Source: Brevundimonas sp. M20
GTDB taxonomy: Bacteria; Pseudomonadota; Alphaproteobacteria; Caulobacterales; Caulobacteraceae
Length of the DNA: 64,000 nucleotides
Reading direction: 5' to 3'
Assembly: GCF_006547065.1 (NCBI RefSeq)
Contig: NZ_CP041243.1
Coordinates: 2,371,001-2,435,000, forward strand
The position numbers and the translations under genes were made by a program. Below are positions 16,395 through 25,971 of the stretch, one piece after another (position 1 is the first letter of the stretch; every line of letters starts with the position of its first letter). Under the pieces are notes generated by a model. The model did not search any database, was not told the DNA's origin, and saw only the letters and a list, made by a program, of their open reading frames with translations.

Positions 16395-17716
16395 TGACCC
16401 GGCTGATTGGAAACATCATCGACTGGTCGTCGCTGGACGCCGCCGGTCGCCGCGCCGCCCTCGCGCGCCCTGCCCGCCGCAGCGAGGCGCAGGTCACCGA
16501 CGGCGTGCGCGCCATCTTCGACGACGTGCAGGCGGGCGGCGGCGCGGCAGTCACCGACTGGAGCCTGAAGCTGGACGGCGCCGCGCCACGCCGCATCGCC
16601 ATCACGGACCAAGTGGTGGCCGACGCCCGCGCATCACTCCCGCCCGCCGCCACCCGCGCCCTGAAGATCGCCGCCGAGAACGTCCGGATCTTCCATCAGG
16701 CCACCCGGCCCGACGGCAGCCAATGGATCGAGACCCGGCCCGGCGTCCGTTCGAGAATCGTATGGCGACCCATCGGGTCGGCGGGTCTTTATGTTCCGGG
16801 CGGCACTGCCCCCCTGTTCTCGTCCCTGCTGATGCTGGCCATTCCGGCCCAGGTGGCGGGGGTGGCGCGACGCGTGGCCGTAACGCCGCCGTCGAAGGAC
16901 GGCCGGCCCCACCCGGCCATGATCGTCGCGGCCGCCGAGGCCGGACTGGACGCCCTGTGGCTGATCGGCGGCGCGCAGGCCATCGCGGCGCTGACCTTCG
17001 GCGCGACGTTCGAAGACGGCGAGATCGAGCCCGTGGCCAAGCTGTTCGGTCCCGGCAACGCCTGGGTCGCGGAGGCCAAGAAGCAGGCCAGCGCCCTCCC
17101 CGGCGGCCCCGCCGTCGACATGCCCGCCGGGCCGTCTGAGCTGCTGGTCATCGCCGACCGGGACGCCGACGCCGTGGTCGCCGCCGCCGATCTGCTCAGT
17201 CAGGCCGAGCACGACCCGGACGCCCAGGTCGTGCTGGTGTCCGAGAGCAAGGGCCTGATCGACGCCGTGCTGGACGAGCTGGAGCTTCAGCTCGAAACCC
17301 TGCCCCGCGCCGACATCGCCCGCGCGGCCCTGTCCGAAGGGCGGGTCATCCGGGTGAAGAGCGTCGCCGAAGCCTGCGAGGTCTCGAACCTCTATGCCCC
17401 GGAACACCTCGCGCTTCAGGTGCTGGATGCGGAAAAGCATGTCGAGCGGATCACCGCCGCAGGCGCTGTGTTCGTCGGCCCCTACGCCGCCGAGACCTTG
17501 GGCGACTACGCCGCCGGGCCCAGCCATGTCCTGCCGACCGACGGCGGAGCACGGACCCTCGGCGGGATCACCACCGCCAGCTTCATGACCTCCATGTCAG
17601 TCCAGAGCGTGAGCGCCGCAGGCGCCGCCGGTCTGGCGCCGGTGGCCGCCCAGCTGGCCCGGATGGAAGGGCTGGAAGCCCACGCCCGCGCCGCCGACCT
17701 GAGGTCGGGCCAATGA
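16394..17716 (+). CDS. hisD: Histidinol dehydrogenase
   Basis: This 440-residue NAD- and zinc-dependent enzyme catalyses the last two oxidations, histidinol to histidinal to histidine. The sequence shows the glycine-rich VPGGTAPLFSSLLM region, the family signature GPGNAWVAEAKKQ, the zinc-site segments LSQAEHDPDAQ and APEHLALQV, and GPSHVLPT. The start is the ATG overlapping the hisG stop by one base; a GTG three bases earlier is possible. The stop overlaps the next start by 4 nt. Confidence 0.95.
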   Translation: MTRLIGNIIDWSSLDAAGRRAALARPARRSEAQVTDGVRAIFDDVQAGGGAAVTDWSLKLDGAAPRRIAITDQVVADARASLPPAATRALKIAAENVRIFHQATRPDGSQWIETRPGVRSRIVWRPIGSAGLYVPGGTAPLFSSLLMLAIPAQVAGVARRVAVTPPSKDGRPHPAMIVAAAEAGLDALWLIGGAQAIAALTFGATFEDGEIEPVAKLFGPGNAWVAEAKKQASALPGGPAVDMPAGPSELLVIADRDADAVVAAADLLSQAEHDPDAQVVLVSESKGLIDAVLDELELQLETLPRADIARAALSEGRVIRVKSVAEACEVSNLYAPEHLALQVLDAEKHVERITAAGAVFVGPYAAETLGDYAAGPSHVLPTDGGARTLGGITTASFMTSMSVQSVSAAGAAGLAPVAAQLARMEGLEAHARAADLRSGQ

Positions 17717-19149
17717 AGAACCTGCCCGCCCCCTTCGCCCCGCTGGTCGCGGGTGGTGAAGGTCTGGATCGCTATCCGGCCGCGCCCGCCGCGCTCACGG
17801 CCCGGATGGGCGAGGTCTACGGCCTGCCCGCCGGTCAGGTGCTGCCGGTGCGGGGGCTCACGCACGGGCTGGAGCTGGTCTTTCGCCTCGCCGCCCGCGA
17901 CGGCCTGAAGGTCGAGGCGCCGGACGCCGAGCCCTACCGCTCGCTTGCCGCCCTCTATCGCACGGCAGCCCCACAGGCCGAGACCGGAGCCGTCATCGTG
18001 CGCGCCCTCGGTTCTCCCGAAGCCGTGGCCGAAATGGCCGCTCGGGTGGCGCCTGCCCTGCTGGTCGTGGACGAGGGGATGGCCGAGTACGCCGACGCCG
18101 CCTCGGCCGCTGAAGCCGTTGGAGAACAGCAGAACCTGATCGTTCTGCGCAGCCTGTCGATGGCCTACGGCCTCGCGGGCGCCCGTGTGGGGGCGGCGCT
18201 GGGTCAGCCGGAGGCGCTGGCGCAACTGGCTTCGGTGCTGGAGCCCTATGCCCTGCCGGAAGTCTCGGTGCGGCTGGCCCTGCAGGCGCTCGATCCGTCC
18301 CGCCTGATCGAGACGAAGGAACGTCTGGGGGCCGTCCGGCGTGAGCGGGAGCGACTGGCCAAGGCCCTGTCGCGCGAGATGACCATTGAACCCGGCTTCG
18401 GCCCGGTCCTGATGGCGCGCCCATCCGATCCCGGGGCCGTGCTGGCCGTCCTGACCCGCTACGGCGTCGTCGCCGAGCGCGCGGGCGACCGCCTGCGTCT
18501 GCCGGTCTCCGCCAAGATGGAGATCAACGACCGCCTGCTGGTCGCGCTGGACCTCGCCCCCGCCAAGGCGCGCGCCAATCGCACCGGTCAGGCTGTGCGC
18601 GACACCAAGGAGACCCGCATCGTCTGCGCCGTCGATCTGGACACGACCGGCCCGGTCGTGATCTCGACTGGCGTCGGCTTCTTCGACCACATGCTGGAGC
18701 AGATCGCGGCGCACGGGGGCTTCTCCCTGACCCTGTCGTGCGAGGGCGACCTGCACACCGATCCGCACCACACCATCGAGGACAGCGCCATCGCGCTGGG
18801 TCTGGCGCTGAAGCAGGCGCTGGGCGCGCGCCGCGGCATCGCCCGCTATGGCTTCATCCTCGCGATGGACGAAGCCGAGGCCCATGTCGCCATCGACCTG
18901 TCGGGGCGGCCCTATCCGCTGTTCGAGGGAACGTTCGCCACGCCCTTCATCGGCGAGTACCGCACGGATCTGACGGCCCACGTCTTCCGCTCTCTGGCCG
19001 AGGCCATGGGCGCCGCGGTCCACATCAAGGTCACCGGCGACGACGACCACCACAAGACCGAGGCCGCCTACAAGGGTTTCGGCCGCGCCCTGCGTCAAGC
19101 GATCCGCGTCGAGGGCGAAGCGGTGCCGTCGACCAAGGGTGTTCTGTGA
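17713..19149 (+). CDS. hisB: HisC-like pseudo-aminotransferase fused to imidazoleglycerol-phosphate dehydratase
   Basis: This single 478-codon frame has two parts. Residues about 289-478 are a complete HisB dehydratase (RDTKETRI, GFFDHML, DPHHTIED, GDDDHHKTEA, VPSTKGVL), which makes imidazole-acetol phosphate. Residues about 1-285 align by eye to histidinol-phosphate aminotransferase (HisC), whose reaction comes next in the pathway. The PLP lysine motif SLSKAxGLAG reads SLSM150AYGLAG, the VDEAY tyrosine is M123 (VDEGM), and an NPNNPTG block is not visible. Only D120 and the arginine in GLAGAR persist. The domain is therefore likely not a transaminase and may be structural or regulatory. The frame is intact with no frameshift sign. 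A working hisC must lie elsewhere. Confidence 0.88.
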   Translation: MKNLPAPFAPLVAGGEGLDRYPAAPAALTARMGEVYGLPAGQVLPVRGLTHGLELVFRLAARDGLKVEAPDAEPYRSLAALYRTAAPQAETGAVIVRALGSPEAVAEMAARVAPALLVVDEGMAEYADAASAAEAVGEQQNLIVLRSLSMAYGLAGARVGAALGQPEALAQLASVLEPYALPEVSVRLALQALDPSRLIETKERLGAVRRERERLAKALSREMTIEPGFGPVLMARPSDPGAVLAVLTRYGVVAERAGDRLRLPVSAKMEINDRLLVALDLAPAKARANRTGQAVRDTKETRIVCAVDLDTTGPVVISTGVGFFDHMLEQIAAHGGFSLTLSCEGDLHTDPHHTIEDSAIALGLALKQALGARRGIARYGFILAMDEAEAHVAIDLSGRPYPLFEGTFATPFIGEYRTDLTAHVFRSLAEAMGAAVHIKVTGDDDHHKTEAAYKGFGRALRQAIRVEGEAVPSTKGVL

Positions 19150-19748
19150 AATCCGTCACCATCCTCACCTATGGCGCGGGCAACGTCGCCTCGGTCCAGT
19201 TCGCGCTGGAGCGGCTGGGGGCCGCCGTGCGCCTGACCAGCGACCCGGCCGATGTGGCCGAAGCCGAGCGGCTGATCCTGCCGGGCGTAGGTCAGGCGGG
19301 CTACGCGATGTCGCGACTGGACCAACTCGGCCTGACCGACGCGATCCGCGCCTTCCCCCGCCCCCTGCTGGGCGTCTGTCTGGGCCAGCAACTTCTGTTC
19401 GCCGACAGCGATGAAGGCGGCGGCACGCCACTGCTCGGCCTCATCCCCGGGCGCGTCTCCAGACTGGAGCCCGGCCCCTCCCTGCCCGTGCCCCACATGG
19501 GCTGGTCACGGCTGGAGGTGACGCAGGCCGATCCCCTGCTCGAAGGCTTGGGCGATGACGACTGGGCCTATTTCGTCCACGGCTTCGTCTGCCCCGACGG
19601 CCCCGCCACCCTTGCGCGGGCCGACTACGGCGGCGTGGTTCCGGCGGTGGTCCGTCAGGCCAATCGCTGGGGTTGCCAGTTTCACCCGGAGCGTTCGGCC
19701 AAGGCCGGGGCCCGCATCCTCAAGAATTTTCTGGAGCTGGACGCATGA
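19146..19748 (+). CDS. hisH: Imidazole glycerol phosphate synthase, glutaminase subunit
   Basis: This 200-residue class I glutamine amidotransferase supplies ammonia to HisF. The nucleophile cysteine is in GVCLGQQLLF and the His/Glu pair in CQFHPERS; the N-terminal TYGAGNVASVQ is typical of HisH. Translation starts at a GTG that overlaps the preceding stop by 4 nt, and it ends in an ATGA overlap with hisA. Confidence 0.95.
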   Translation: MKSVTILTYGAGNVASVQFALERLGAAVRLTSDPADVAEAERLILPGVGQAGYAMSRLDQLGLTDAIRAFPRPLLGVCLGQQLLFADSDEGGGTPLLGLIPGRVSRLEPGPSLPVPHMGWSRLEVTQADPLLEGLGDDDWAYFVHGFVCPDGPATLARADYGGVVPAVVRQANRWGCQFHPERSAKAGARILKNFLELDA

Positions 19749-20475
19749 TCGTCTATCCGGCCATCGACCTGCGCGACGGCGTCTGCGTTCGCCTGATGCA
19801 CGGCAAGTTCGATCAGGTGACCCACTATGACGATGCGCCGCCCAAACGACTGGCGGCCTTCCGCGCGTCAGGCGCGACCTGGGCCCACATCGTCGATCTG
19901 GACGGCGCCGAGGCCGGGCGCGCCATGCAGCATGAGCTGATCGGCGAACTGGCCTCGGCCATCGACATCCGTATCCAGTCCGGCGGCGGCGTGCGCAGCG
20001 CCGATGATGTCGCACGCCTGCTGGACGCCGGGGTCAGCCGCGTCGTGGTCGGCTCGCTGGCCGTGACGAAGCCGGACGAGGTGCTGGGCTGGCTCGAGCG
20101 CTTCGGCGCCGACCACATCACCCTGGCCATCGACGTGAAGGCCGACGGCGATCGCTATGTCCCGGCGCTGAAGGGGTGGACCGAAGCCGCCGACGTGGAC
20201 CTGTGGACCGCGCTCGAGCGCTATCCGGTCGGCAGCGCCAGACACCTGCTGGTCACCGATGTGGGGCGCGACGGCGCCCTGACCGGGCCGAACCTCGACC
20301 TGCTGGCCGAGATCCACCAGCAGCGCCCCGACCTGTGGCTTCAGGCCTCGGGCGGGGTTGCGGACCTGACCGATCTGACCGGCGCCCGTTCTGTCGGATC
20401 GTCCGGCGCCATCATCGGCCGCGCCCTCTACGAGGGCCGCTTCACGCTGGAACAGGCGCTGGAGACCGCCCGCGC

Positions 20476-20479
<4 letters not shown>
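19745..20479 (+). CDS. hisA: ProFAR isomerase (phosphoribosylformimino-AICAR-P isomerase)
   Basis: This 244-residue TIM-barrel enzyme opens the ribose ring of ProFAR. The catalytic aspartate is in YPAIDLRDG and the second in [13 protein letters not shown]. The phosphate-binding segments IQSGGGVRS and QASGGVADL are the half-barrel repeats shared with HisF. It has 4-nt overlaps with hisH and hisF. Confidence 0.95.
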
Positions 20480-21239
<760 letters not shown>

Positions 21240-21243
<4 letters not shown>

Positions 21244-21857
21244 TCGATCCGAACACCCTCGACTTCGCCAAGGGCGACGGCCTGATCCCGGTTGTGGTGC
21301 AGGACGCCGCGACCCTTCAGGTGCTCACCCTCGCCTATATGGACCGCGCCGCCTTCGACGAGACGGTGGACAGCGGCGAGGCGACCTTCTTCTCGCGCTC
21401 GCGCGGCGGGCGCTGGCGCAAGGGCGAGACCTCGGGCGACCGGCTGCACGTCGTCTCGATCACGCCTGACTGCGACAGCGATGCGCTGGTGCTGAAGGTC
21501 CGCCCGGTCGGCAACGCCTGCCACCTGAACCGGGTCAGCTGCTTCGGCGAAGAGGACGCGCCGGGCGTCGGACGTCTGGCCCGGCTGGAGCAGACCATCG
21601 CCGTCCGCGCCGCCGCCGATCCGGCTGAAAGCTGGACCGCCCGTCTGCTGGCCGAGGGGCCCAAGCGGGTGGCCCAGAAGGTGGGCGAGGAAGGCGTCGA
21701 GACAGCGCTGGCCGGAGCCGCCGGACCGGATGAGGAACTGGCCTCCGAAGCCGCTGACCTGATCTATCACCTGCTGGTCCTGCTGCACGCCCGTGGGCTC
21801 GGGCTGCAGGACGTTCTGGACGTGCTGGCGACGCGGGCGGTGAAGACCAGTCACTGA
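21240..21857 (+). CDS. hisI: Bifunctional phosphoribosyl-AMP cyclohydrolase / phosphoribosyl-ATP pyrophosphatase
   Basis: This 205-residue protein carries out steps 2 and 3 of histidine synthesis. The HisI part (residues about 1-115) has [15 protein letters not shown] and the metal site [11 protein letters not shown] plus [11 protein letters not shown]. The HisE part (about 120-205) has [17 protein letters not shown] and a metal-binding helix [15 protein letters not shown]. It is the last his gene of the operon. Only 44 nt separate it from the next gene, and I see no terminator hairpin with a T-tract, so read-through into the following cluster is plausible. Confidence 0.93.
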
Positions 21858-21901
21858 ACAGTGATGGACGCAAGGCCACAGGCGAGGCTAAGCCTGCGGG
21901 C

Positions 21902-22897
21902 ATGACGCCGATGACGTTGACCGGTTTCGGGGCCTATGCGCCGCGCGACCAACGCCCCTCGACGGTGCTGGACACCCTCTTCGGCCAGCCGGAGGGCTGG
22001 ACGGAAAGCCAGTTCGGCATCGCCACGCGCGGCGTCGCCTCCGCCGAGGAAACCACTTCCGCCATGGGCGTCGAGGCCGCGCGCAAGGCGCTGGCCATGG
22101 CCGGCTGGGCGGCGGACAATCTCGACGTCATCATCGGCGCCTGCGGGGTGATGGAGCAGCCGATCCCCGGCACATCGGTGCTGATCCAGCAAGCGCTGGG
22201 CCTCGGCAAGTCCGGAGTCTGGGCCTTCGACGTGAACCAGACCTGCCTGTCCTTCGTCACCGCCCTGGACATCGTGGCCATGGGCTTGGAGACCGGCCGC
22301 TTCCGCCGGGCGTTGATCGTGTCCAGCGACATAGCCTCGGCCGGTCTGGACTGGGGCACGCCCGCCTCCGCCGCCATCTTCGGCGACGGCGCCGCCGCCG
22401 TCTGCATCGAGGCCGGGACAGGCGGAGGCGGCCCGGCCCTGCTGGCGCGCGGGTTCGAGACCTATGGCGACGGCAAGGACCTGGCCACCCTACGCAGCGG
22501 CGGCACCCGCATCCGTATCGAGCATGGACTCGAGGCGCTGACGGAAGGCGCCCGCTTCCACATGGACGCCTTCGGCATCTTCAAGGCCGCCGCCCGCTGC
22601 CTGCCGGACCTGATCGACAGGGTGCTGGGCGAGGCCGGGCTGACCCGAGACTCCGTGGACGTCATTGTGCCCCATCAGGCCAGCAAGCCCGGCGTGGAGC
22701 ATGTGCGTCGCCTGATGGGCGGAGACCCGGCCCGCGTAATCGACATCTTCAACACCCACGGCAACCAGATAGCCGCCTCCCTGCCCACCGCCCTGACCCT
22801 CGCGCAGGCTGAGGGTCGGCTGACCCCGGGCAAGACCGTCCTGCTGCTCGGCACAGCCGCCGGGATCAGCGCAGCCGCCATGGTGATCCGCACATGA
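21902..22897 (+). CDS. 3-oxoacyl-ACP synthase III-like condensing enzyme
   Basis: This 331-residue thiolase-fold enzyme has the KAS III catalytic triad: C115 (VNQTCLSF), H258 (VPHQASKPG) and N288 (NTHGNQIAAS). It would condense an acyl thioester with a second acyl group. It is more likely a specialised KAS III than housekeeping FabH because it begins a six-gene overlapping operon with no acyl-carrier or fatty-acid gene nearby. Possible analogies are OleA-type head-to-head condensation or a pathway-starting beta-ketoacyl synthesis; the sequence alone does not decide. It is in the same orientation as the his operon and only 44 nt after it. Confidence 0.85.
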   Translation: MTPMTLTGFGAYAPRDQRPSTVLDTLFGQPEGWTESQFGIATRGVASAEETTSAMGVEAARKALAMAGWAADNLDVIIGACGVMEQPIPGTSVLIQQALGLGKSGVWAFDVNQTCLSFVTALDIVAMGLETGRFRRALIVSSDIASAGLDWGTPASAAIFGDGAAAVCIEAGTGGGGPALLARGFETYGDGKDLATLRSGGTRIRIEHGLEALTEGARFHMDAFGIFKAAARCLPDLIDRVLGEAGLTRDSVDVIVPHQASKPGVEHVRRLMGGDPARVIDIFNTHGNQIAASLPTALTLAQAEGRLTPGKTVLLLGTAAGISAAAMVIRT

Positions 22898-23883
22898 CCC
22901 GTCGCGCACTCGTCACCGGCGCCACCGGCGGGCTGGGACTGGCCGTGGTCGAGGCTCTGCTGGCCGCCGGCTATTCGGTCCGCGCCTCGGGCCGCAAGCC
23001 GGAAGCGTTGGAGCGGCTCAAGGCCATGGGCGCCGAGCCCTTCGGCGGCGATCTGCTGGACCAGACCGAAGCCGCGTGCCGTGACATCGACGTCGTCTTC
23101 CACGCCGCCGCCCTGTCCAGCCCATGGGGACCGGACGCCGATTTCGAGCGCGCCAATGTCGAACTGACCCGCCGCCTGCTGGACGCCGCCAGAAACGCCG
23201 GGGCCGACGGCTTCATCTTCGTTTCGTCGCCGTCCGTCTTCGCCCGCTGGGGAGACCAGACCGATCTGACCGAGGACAGCCTGCCCAATCCGCGCCCGCT
23301 CAATGCCTACTCCCGCACCAAGGGCGAGGCCGAACGGATGGTCCGCGCCGCGGATACGACGGGCTTCCGCACCGTATCCCTTCGCCCCCGCGCCATCGTC
23401 GGGCCGGATGATCAGGTGCTGCTGCCGCGCATCCTGAGGCTGGTGAAGAAGGGACGCTTCCCCCTGTTCCGGGGCGGCAAGGCCATGGTCGAGCTGACCG
23501 ACAGCCGCGACGCCGCCCGTGCCCTGCTGCTGGCCGATCTGCATCGCGAACGAGCAGGCGGGCAGGTGGTCAACATCACCTCGGGCCGCCCGACGGCTCT
23601 GGCCGATCTGGTCGGCAAGCTGGGGCAAGCGCTGGGCGTGGAGGTGAAGATCATCCCCGTGCCGCTGGTCATCGGGCAGGTGATGTCCGTGCTGTCCCAG
23701 ACCGTCAGCCGCCTGCTGCCCGGCCAGCCAGAGCCGGTGCTGACGCCCTACACCCTGTCCACTCTGGCCTGGTCCCAGACCTTCGACCTGTCCGGCGCCA
23801 AGCGCCTGATCGATTACGAGCCCCGGCACGACGCCATCGAAACCGCCATGCAGATGGCGCCCGAACTGGCGAAGCGGGCGTGA
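22894..23883 (+). CDS. NAD(P)-dependent extended SDR, 3-beta-HSD/OleD-like reductase
   Basis: This 329-residue extended short-chain dehydrogenase has the N-terminal TGATGGLGLAVVE cofactor motif and the active-site pair Y139-x3-K143 (YSRTKGEAE), preceded by SSPSVFARW. The layout matches the 3-beta-hydroxysteroid dehydrogenase group that includes OleD, which reduces the 2-alkyl-3-keto acid made by OleA. Paired with the condensing enzyme upstream, reduction of a beta-keto product to a beta-hydroxy acid is a reasonable inference. The start overlaps the previous stop by 4 nt. Confidence 0.82.
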   Translation: MTRRALVTGATGGLGLAVVEALLAAGYSVRASGRKPEALERLKAMGAEPFGGDLLDQTEAACRDIDVVFHAAALSSPWGPDADFERANVELTRRLLDAARNAGADGFIFVSSPSVFARWGDQTDLTEDSLPNPRPLNAYSRTKGEAERMVRAADTTGFRTVSLRPRAIVGPDDQVLLPRILRLVKKGRFPLFRGGKAMVELTDSRDAARALLLADLHRERAGGQVVNITSGRPTALADLVGKLGQALGVEVKIIPVPLVIGQVMSVLSQTVSRLLPGQPEPVLTPYTLSTLAWSQTFDLSGAKRLIDYEPRHDAIETAMQMAPELAKRA

Positions 23884-24725
23884 CCCGTTGCCGGGTGCAT
23901 ATCCTGCGCGCCGGGGCGTGTTCGCATCCGGAGGTGATGACCCGGCGTGACGGCGGCCTGAATCCCGCGGTCTTCCCGGCTCTGGCCGCCCTGATCCTGC
24001 ACCCGGTCGAGGGCGCGATCCTGTTCGACACCGGCTACGACCCCGCCTTCTTTGAAGCGACCAGGACCTTTCCGGAAATTCTCTATCGCTGGATGACCCC
24101 GGTTGATCTGGGACCGGGCGAGGCGGTGGCGGACCAACTGCCCGACTTCGGCATTCGCCCGGAGGAGGTCCGCGCGGTGATCGTGTCCCATTTCCACGGC
24201 GACCACATCGCCGGTCTGAAGCGCTTTCCGAACGCCCGCATCTTCTGCGCCCGGGCGGGGCTGGCGCAGGTGCGCAAACCGGGCCGGTTCGCGCGGGTGC
24301 GGCAGGGCGTGCTGGCCGATCTGGCGCCGGCCGATATCGACGCCCGCGCCGCCTTCTTCGAGGACCACCCCCGCCTGCCGCTCGGTCCCGACCTGTCGCC
24401 GTTCGAGGACGGCGCCGACCTGCTGGGCGACGGCTCGCTGATGGCGGTCCAGCTCCCCGGCCATTGCCCCGGTCACTGGGGGCTGGTCGTGCGGCAGGAG
24501 GACGGACGCACCCGCTTCCTGATCGCCGACGCCGCATGGTCCAGCGGCGCCGTGCGCGACAACGCCCCGCCCCCGCGCCTGACCACCGCCCTGCTGGGCG
24601 AGACCGGGCCATGGCGCGACACCCTGACGGCCTTGCACCGGCTGTGGAACCGCAATCCCGAACTGCTGCTCACGCCCTCCCACTGCGGCGAGGTCGAGGT
24701 GGAGGCGCCGCGTGGGCGCGGTTGA
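23880..24725 (+). CDS. Metallo-beta-lactamase-fold hydrolase
   Basis: This 281-residue MBL-fold protein has the zinc motif H104-F-H-G-D108-H109 in VSHFHGDHIAG, further ligands likely in LPGHCPGHWG and LIADAAW, and a last histidine in SHCGEVEV. The pattern resembles lactonases (AHL-lactonase type) and thioesterase-like members. Translation begins at a GTG overlapping the SDR stop by 4 nt. In this operon it could open a lactone or hydrolyse a thioester intermediate; that role is inferred. Confidence 0.82.
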   Translation: MTRCRVHILRAGACSHPEVMTRRDGGLNPAVFPALAALILHPVEGAILFDTGYDPAFFEATRTFPEILYRWMTPVDLGPGEAVADQLPDFGIRPEEVRAVIVSHFHGDHIAGLKRFPNARIFCARAGLAQVRKPGRFARVRQGVLADLAPADIDARAAFFEDHPRLPLGPDLSPFEDGADLLGDGSLMAVQLPGHCPGHWGLVVRQEDGRTRFLIADAAWSSGAVRDNAPPPRLTTALLGETGPWRDTLTALHRLWNRNPELLLTPSHCGEVEVEAPRGRG

Positions 24726-25971
24726 TCGCCCCGCCGTCCTGCGCGCCTGGCTGGACGCCCGCTGGACCGGCTCGCGCCTGACCACCCGCGCCGCCATCGA
24801 GGCCCGACAGGCCCGACTGTGGGCGGACCTGACACCCACACTCGCCCGGACGCCCGCTGTCGCGGAACTGGCCGGACAGCCGCTGGACGCCTTCCCCATC
24901 ACCACTCCGAACGATGTCCGCGCGGACTTCGACCGCTGGAACACCCTCGGCCTGACCCGCGCCGAGACCGAGGCCGCCGCCCATGCCGCCGAGCAGGGCG
25001 GGACCGGCGAGGTCCGTCCAGGCGTGGTCGCCGGCTTCTCGTCCGGCTCGTCTGGACCTCCCGGCCTGTTCGTCAGCGGCAAGGCCGAGCGCGCCGCCTA
25101 TCTGGGCCACATGATCGCGCGGCTGATGCCCAAGTCCGCCCTGTTCCGGAAGAAGCGGATCGCGCTGAGCCTGCGCGCGACGTCGAAGCTCTACAGCGAC
25201 GTCTCCGGCGCCGGGCCGTTCCGCTTCCTGTTCCTGGGGCTGGACATGCCGACGGCGGAGAAGCTGGACCGTCTGGACGCCTTCGCGCCCCACGTCCTGA
25301 TCGCCCCCGCCCATGTCCTGTCCGAGCTGACGCATGGGGTGGAAACCGGCGCTCCATGGCGGCCAGCCCGTCTGTTCTGGGGCGCCGAGCCCATGGGGGA
25401 GACCGAGCGTGACTGGATCGAAGCCACGCTGGAGAGCCGCCCCGCCCCCATCTATCAGGCCACGGAGGGCTTCATCGGCGCCCCCTGCGTACACGGCGCC
25501 CTGCACCTGAACGAGGATGTGCTGATCATTGAGCGCGAACCCGTGCCGGGAACCAACCGCTTCCTGCCGGTCATCACCGACCTGCGGCGCGTGACACAGC
25601 CGATGATCCGGATGCGCCTGCCCGATCTGCTGGAGCCTCTGTCCACGCCCTGCCCCTGCGGCACCGCGCGGCTGGCGGTCCGGCCGGTCGAGGGCCGGCT
25701 TGAGGACCTGTGGCGATGGGGCGAGACGGTGATCCCGCCCCGCGCCGTGGACGAGGCCGTCAGCGCCGTCCTGCCGCCCGGCGAGGACTGGCGGGCCGTC
25801 GCCGGACCGGCCGGCGTCCGGGTCGAGGCCGCCGCCGACAGCATGGAGGCCGTGGCCGGGGCGATCCGCGCCCTGCTGGCCGACAAGGGGATCGACCTCC
25901 CCGTCACCGCACGGAGCGCGCCTGAACCGTTCGCCGTCAAACGTCGCCGCGTGCGCTGGTCTGATGGCTGA
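24712..25971 (+). CDS. F390/CoF-synthetase-like adenylate-forming enzyme
   Basis: This 419-residue protein belongs to the PaaK/F390-synthetase-like branch of adenylate-forming enzymes. It has a serine/glycine-rich P-loop (FSSGSSGPPG, residues 109-118), a central FWGAEPMGETER, and a Q-A-T-E-G segment corresponding to the adenine-binding motif, followed by CPCG (C314, C316), a possible metal-binding feature of this branch. A GTG start with GGTGGAGG shortly upstream overlaps the previous gene by 14 nt. It probably activates a carboxylate as an acyl-adenylate, passing it to CoA, an amine or an alcohol. Its role would parallel OleC in the olefin pathway, though it is from a different branch. Confidence 0.75.
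   Translation: MGAVDRPAVLRAWLDARWTGSRLTTRAAIEARQARLWADLTPTLARTPAVAELAGQPLDAFPITTPNDVRADFDRWNTLGLTRAETEAAAHAAEQGGTGEVRPGVVAGFSSGSSGPPGLFVSGKAERAAYLGHMIARLMPKSALFRKKRIALSLRATSKLYSDVSGAGPFRFLFLGLDMPTAEKLDRLDAFAPHVLIAPAHVLSELTHGVETGAPWRPARLFWGAEPMGETERDWIEATLESRPAPIYQATEGFIGAPCVHGALHLNEDVLIIEREPVPGTNRFLPVITDLRRVTQPMIRMRLPDLLEPLSTPCPCGTARLAVRPVEGRLEDLWRWGETVIPPRAVDEAVSAVLPPGEDWRAVAGPAGVRVEAAADSMEAVAGAIRALLADKGIDLPVTARSAPEPFAVKRRRVRWSDG

Noticed and set aside
17713..18571. HisC-like region as a decayed gene or frameshift
   Set aside because: The frame stays open to the HisB half with normal codon use, so a maintained fusion is more likely.
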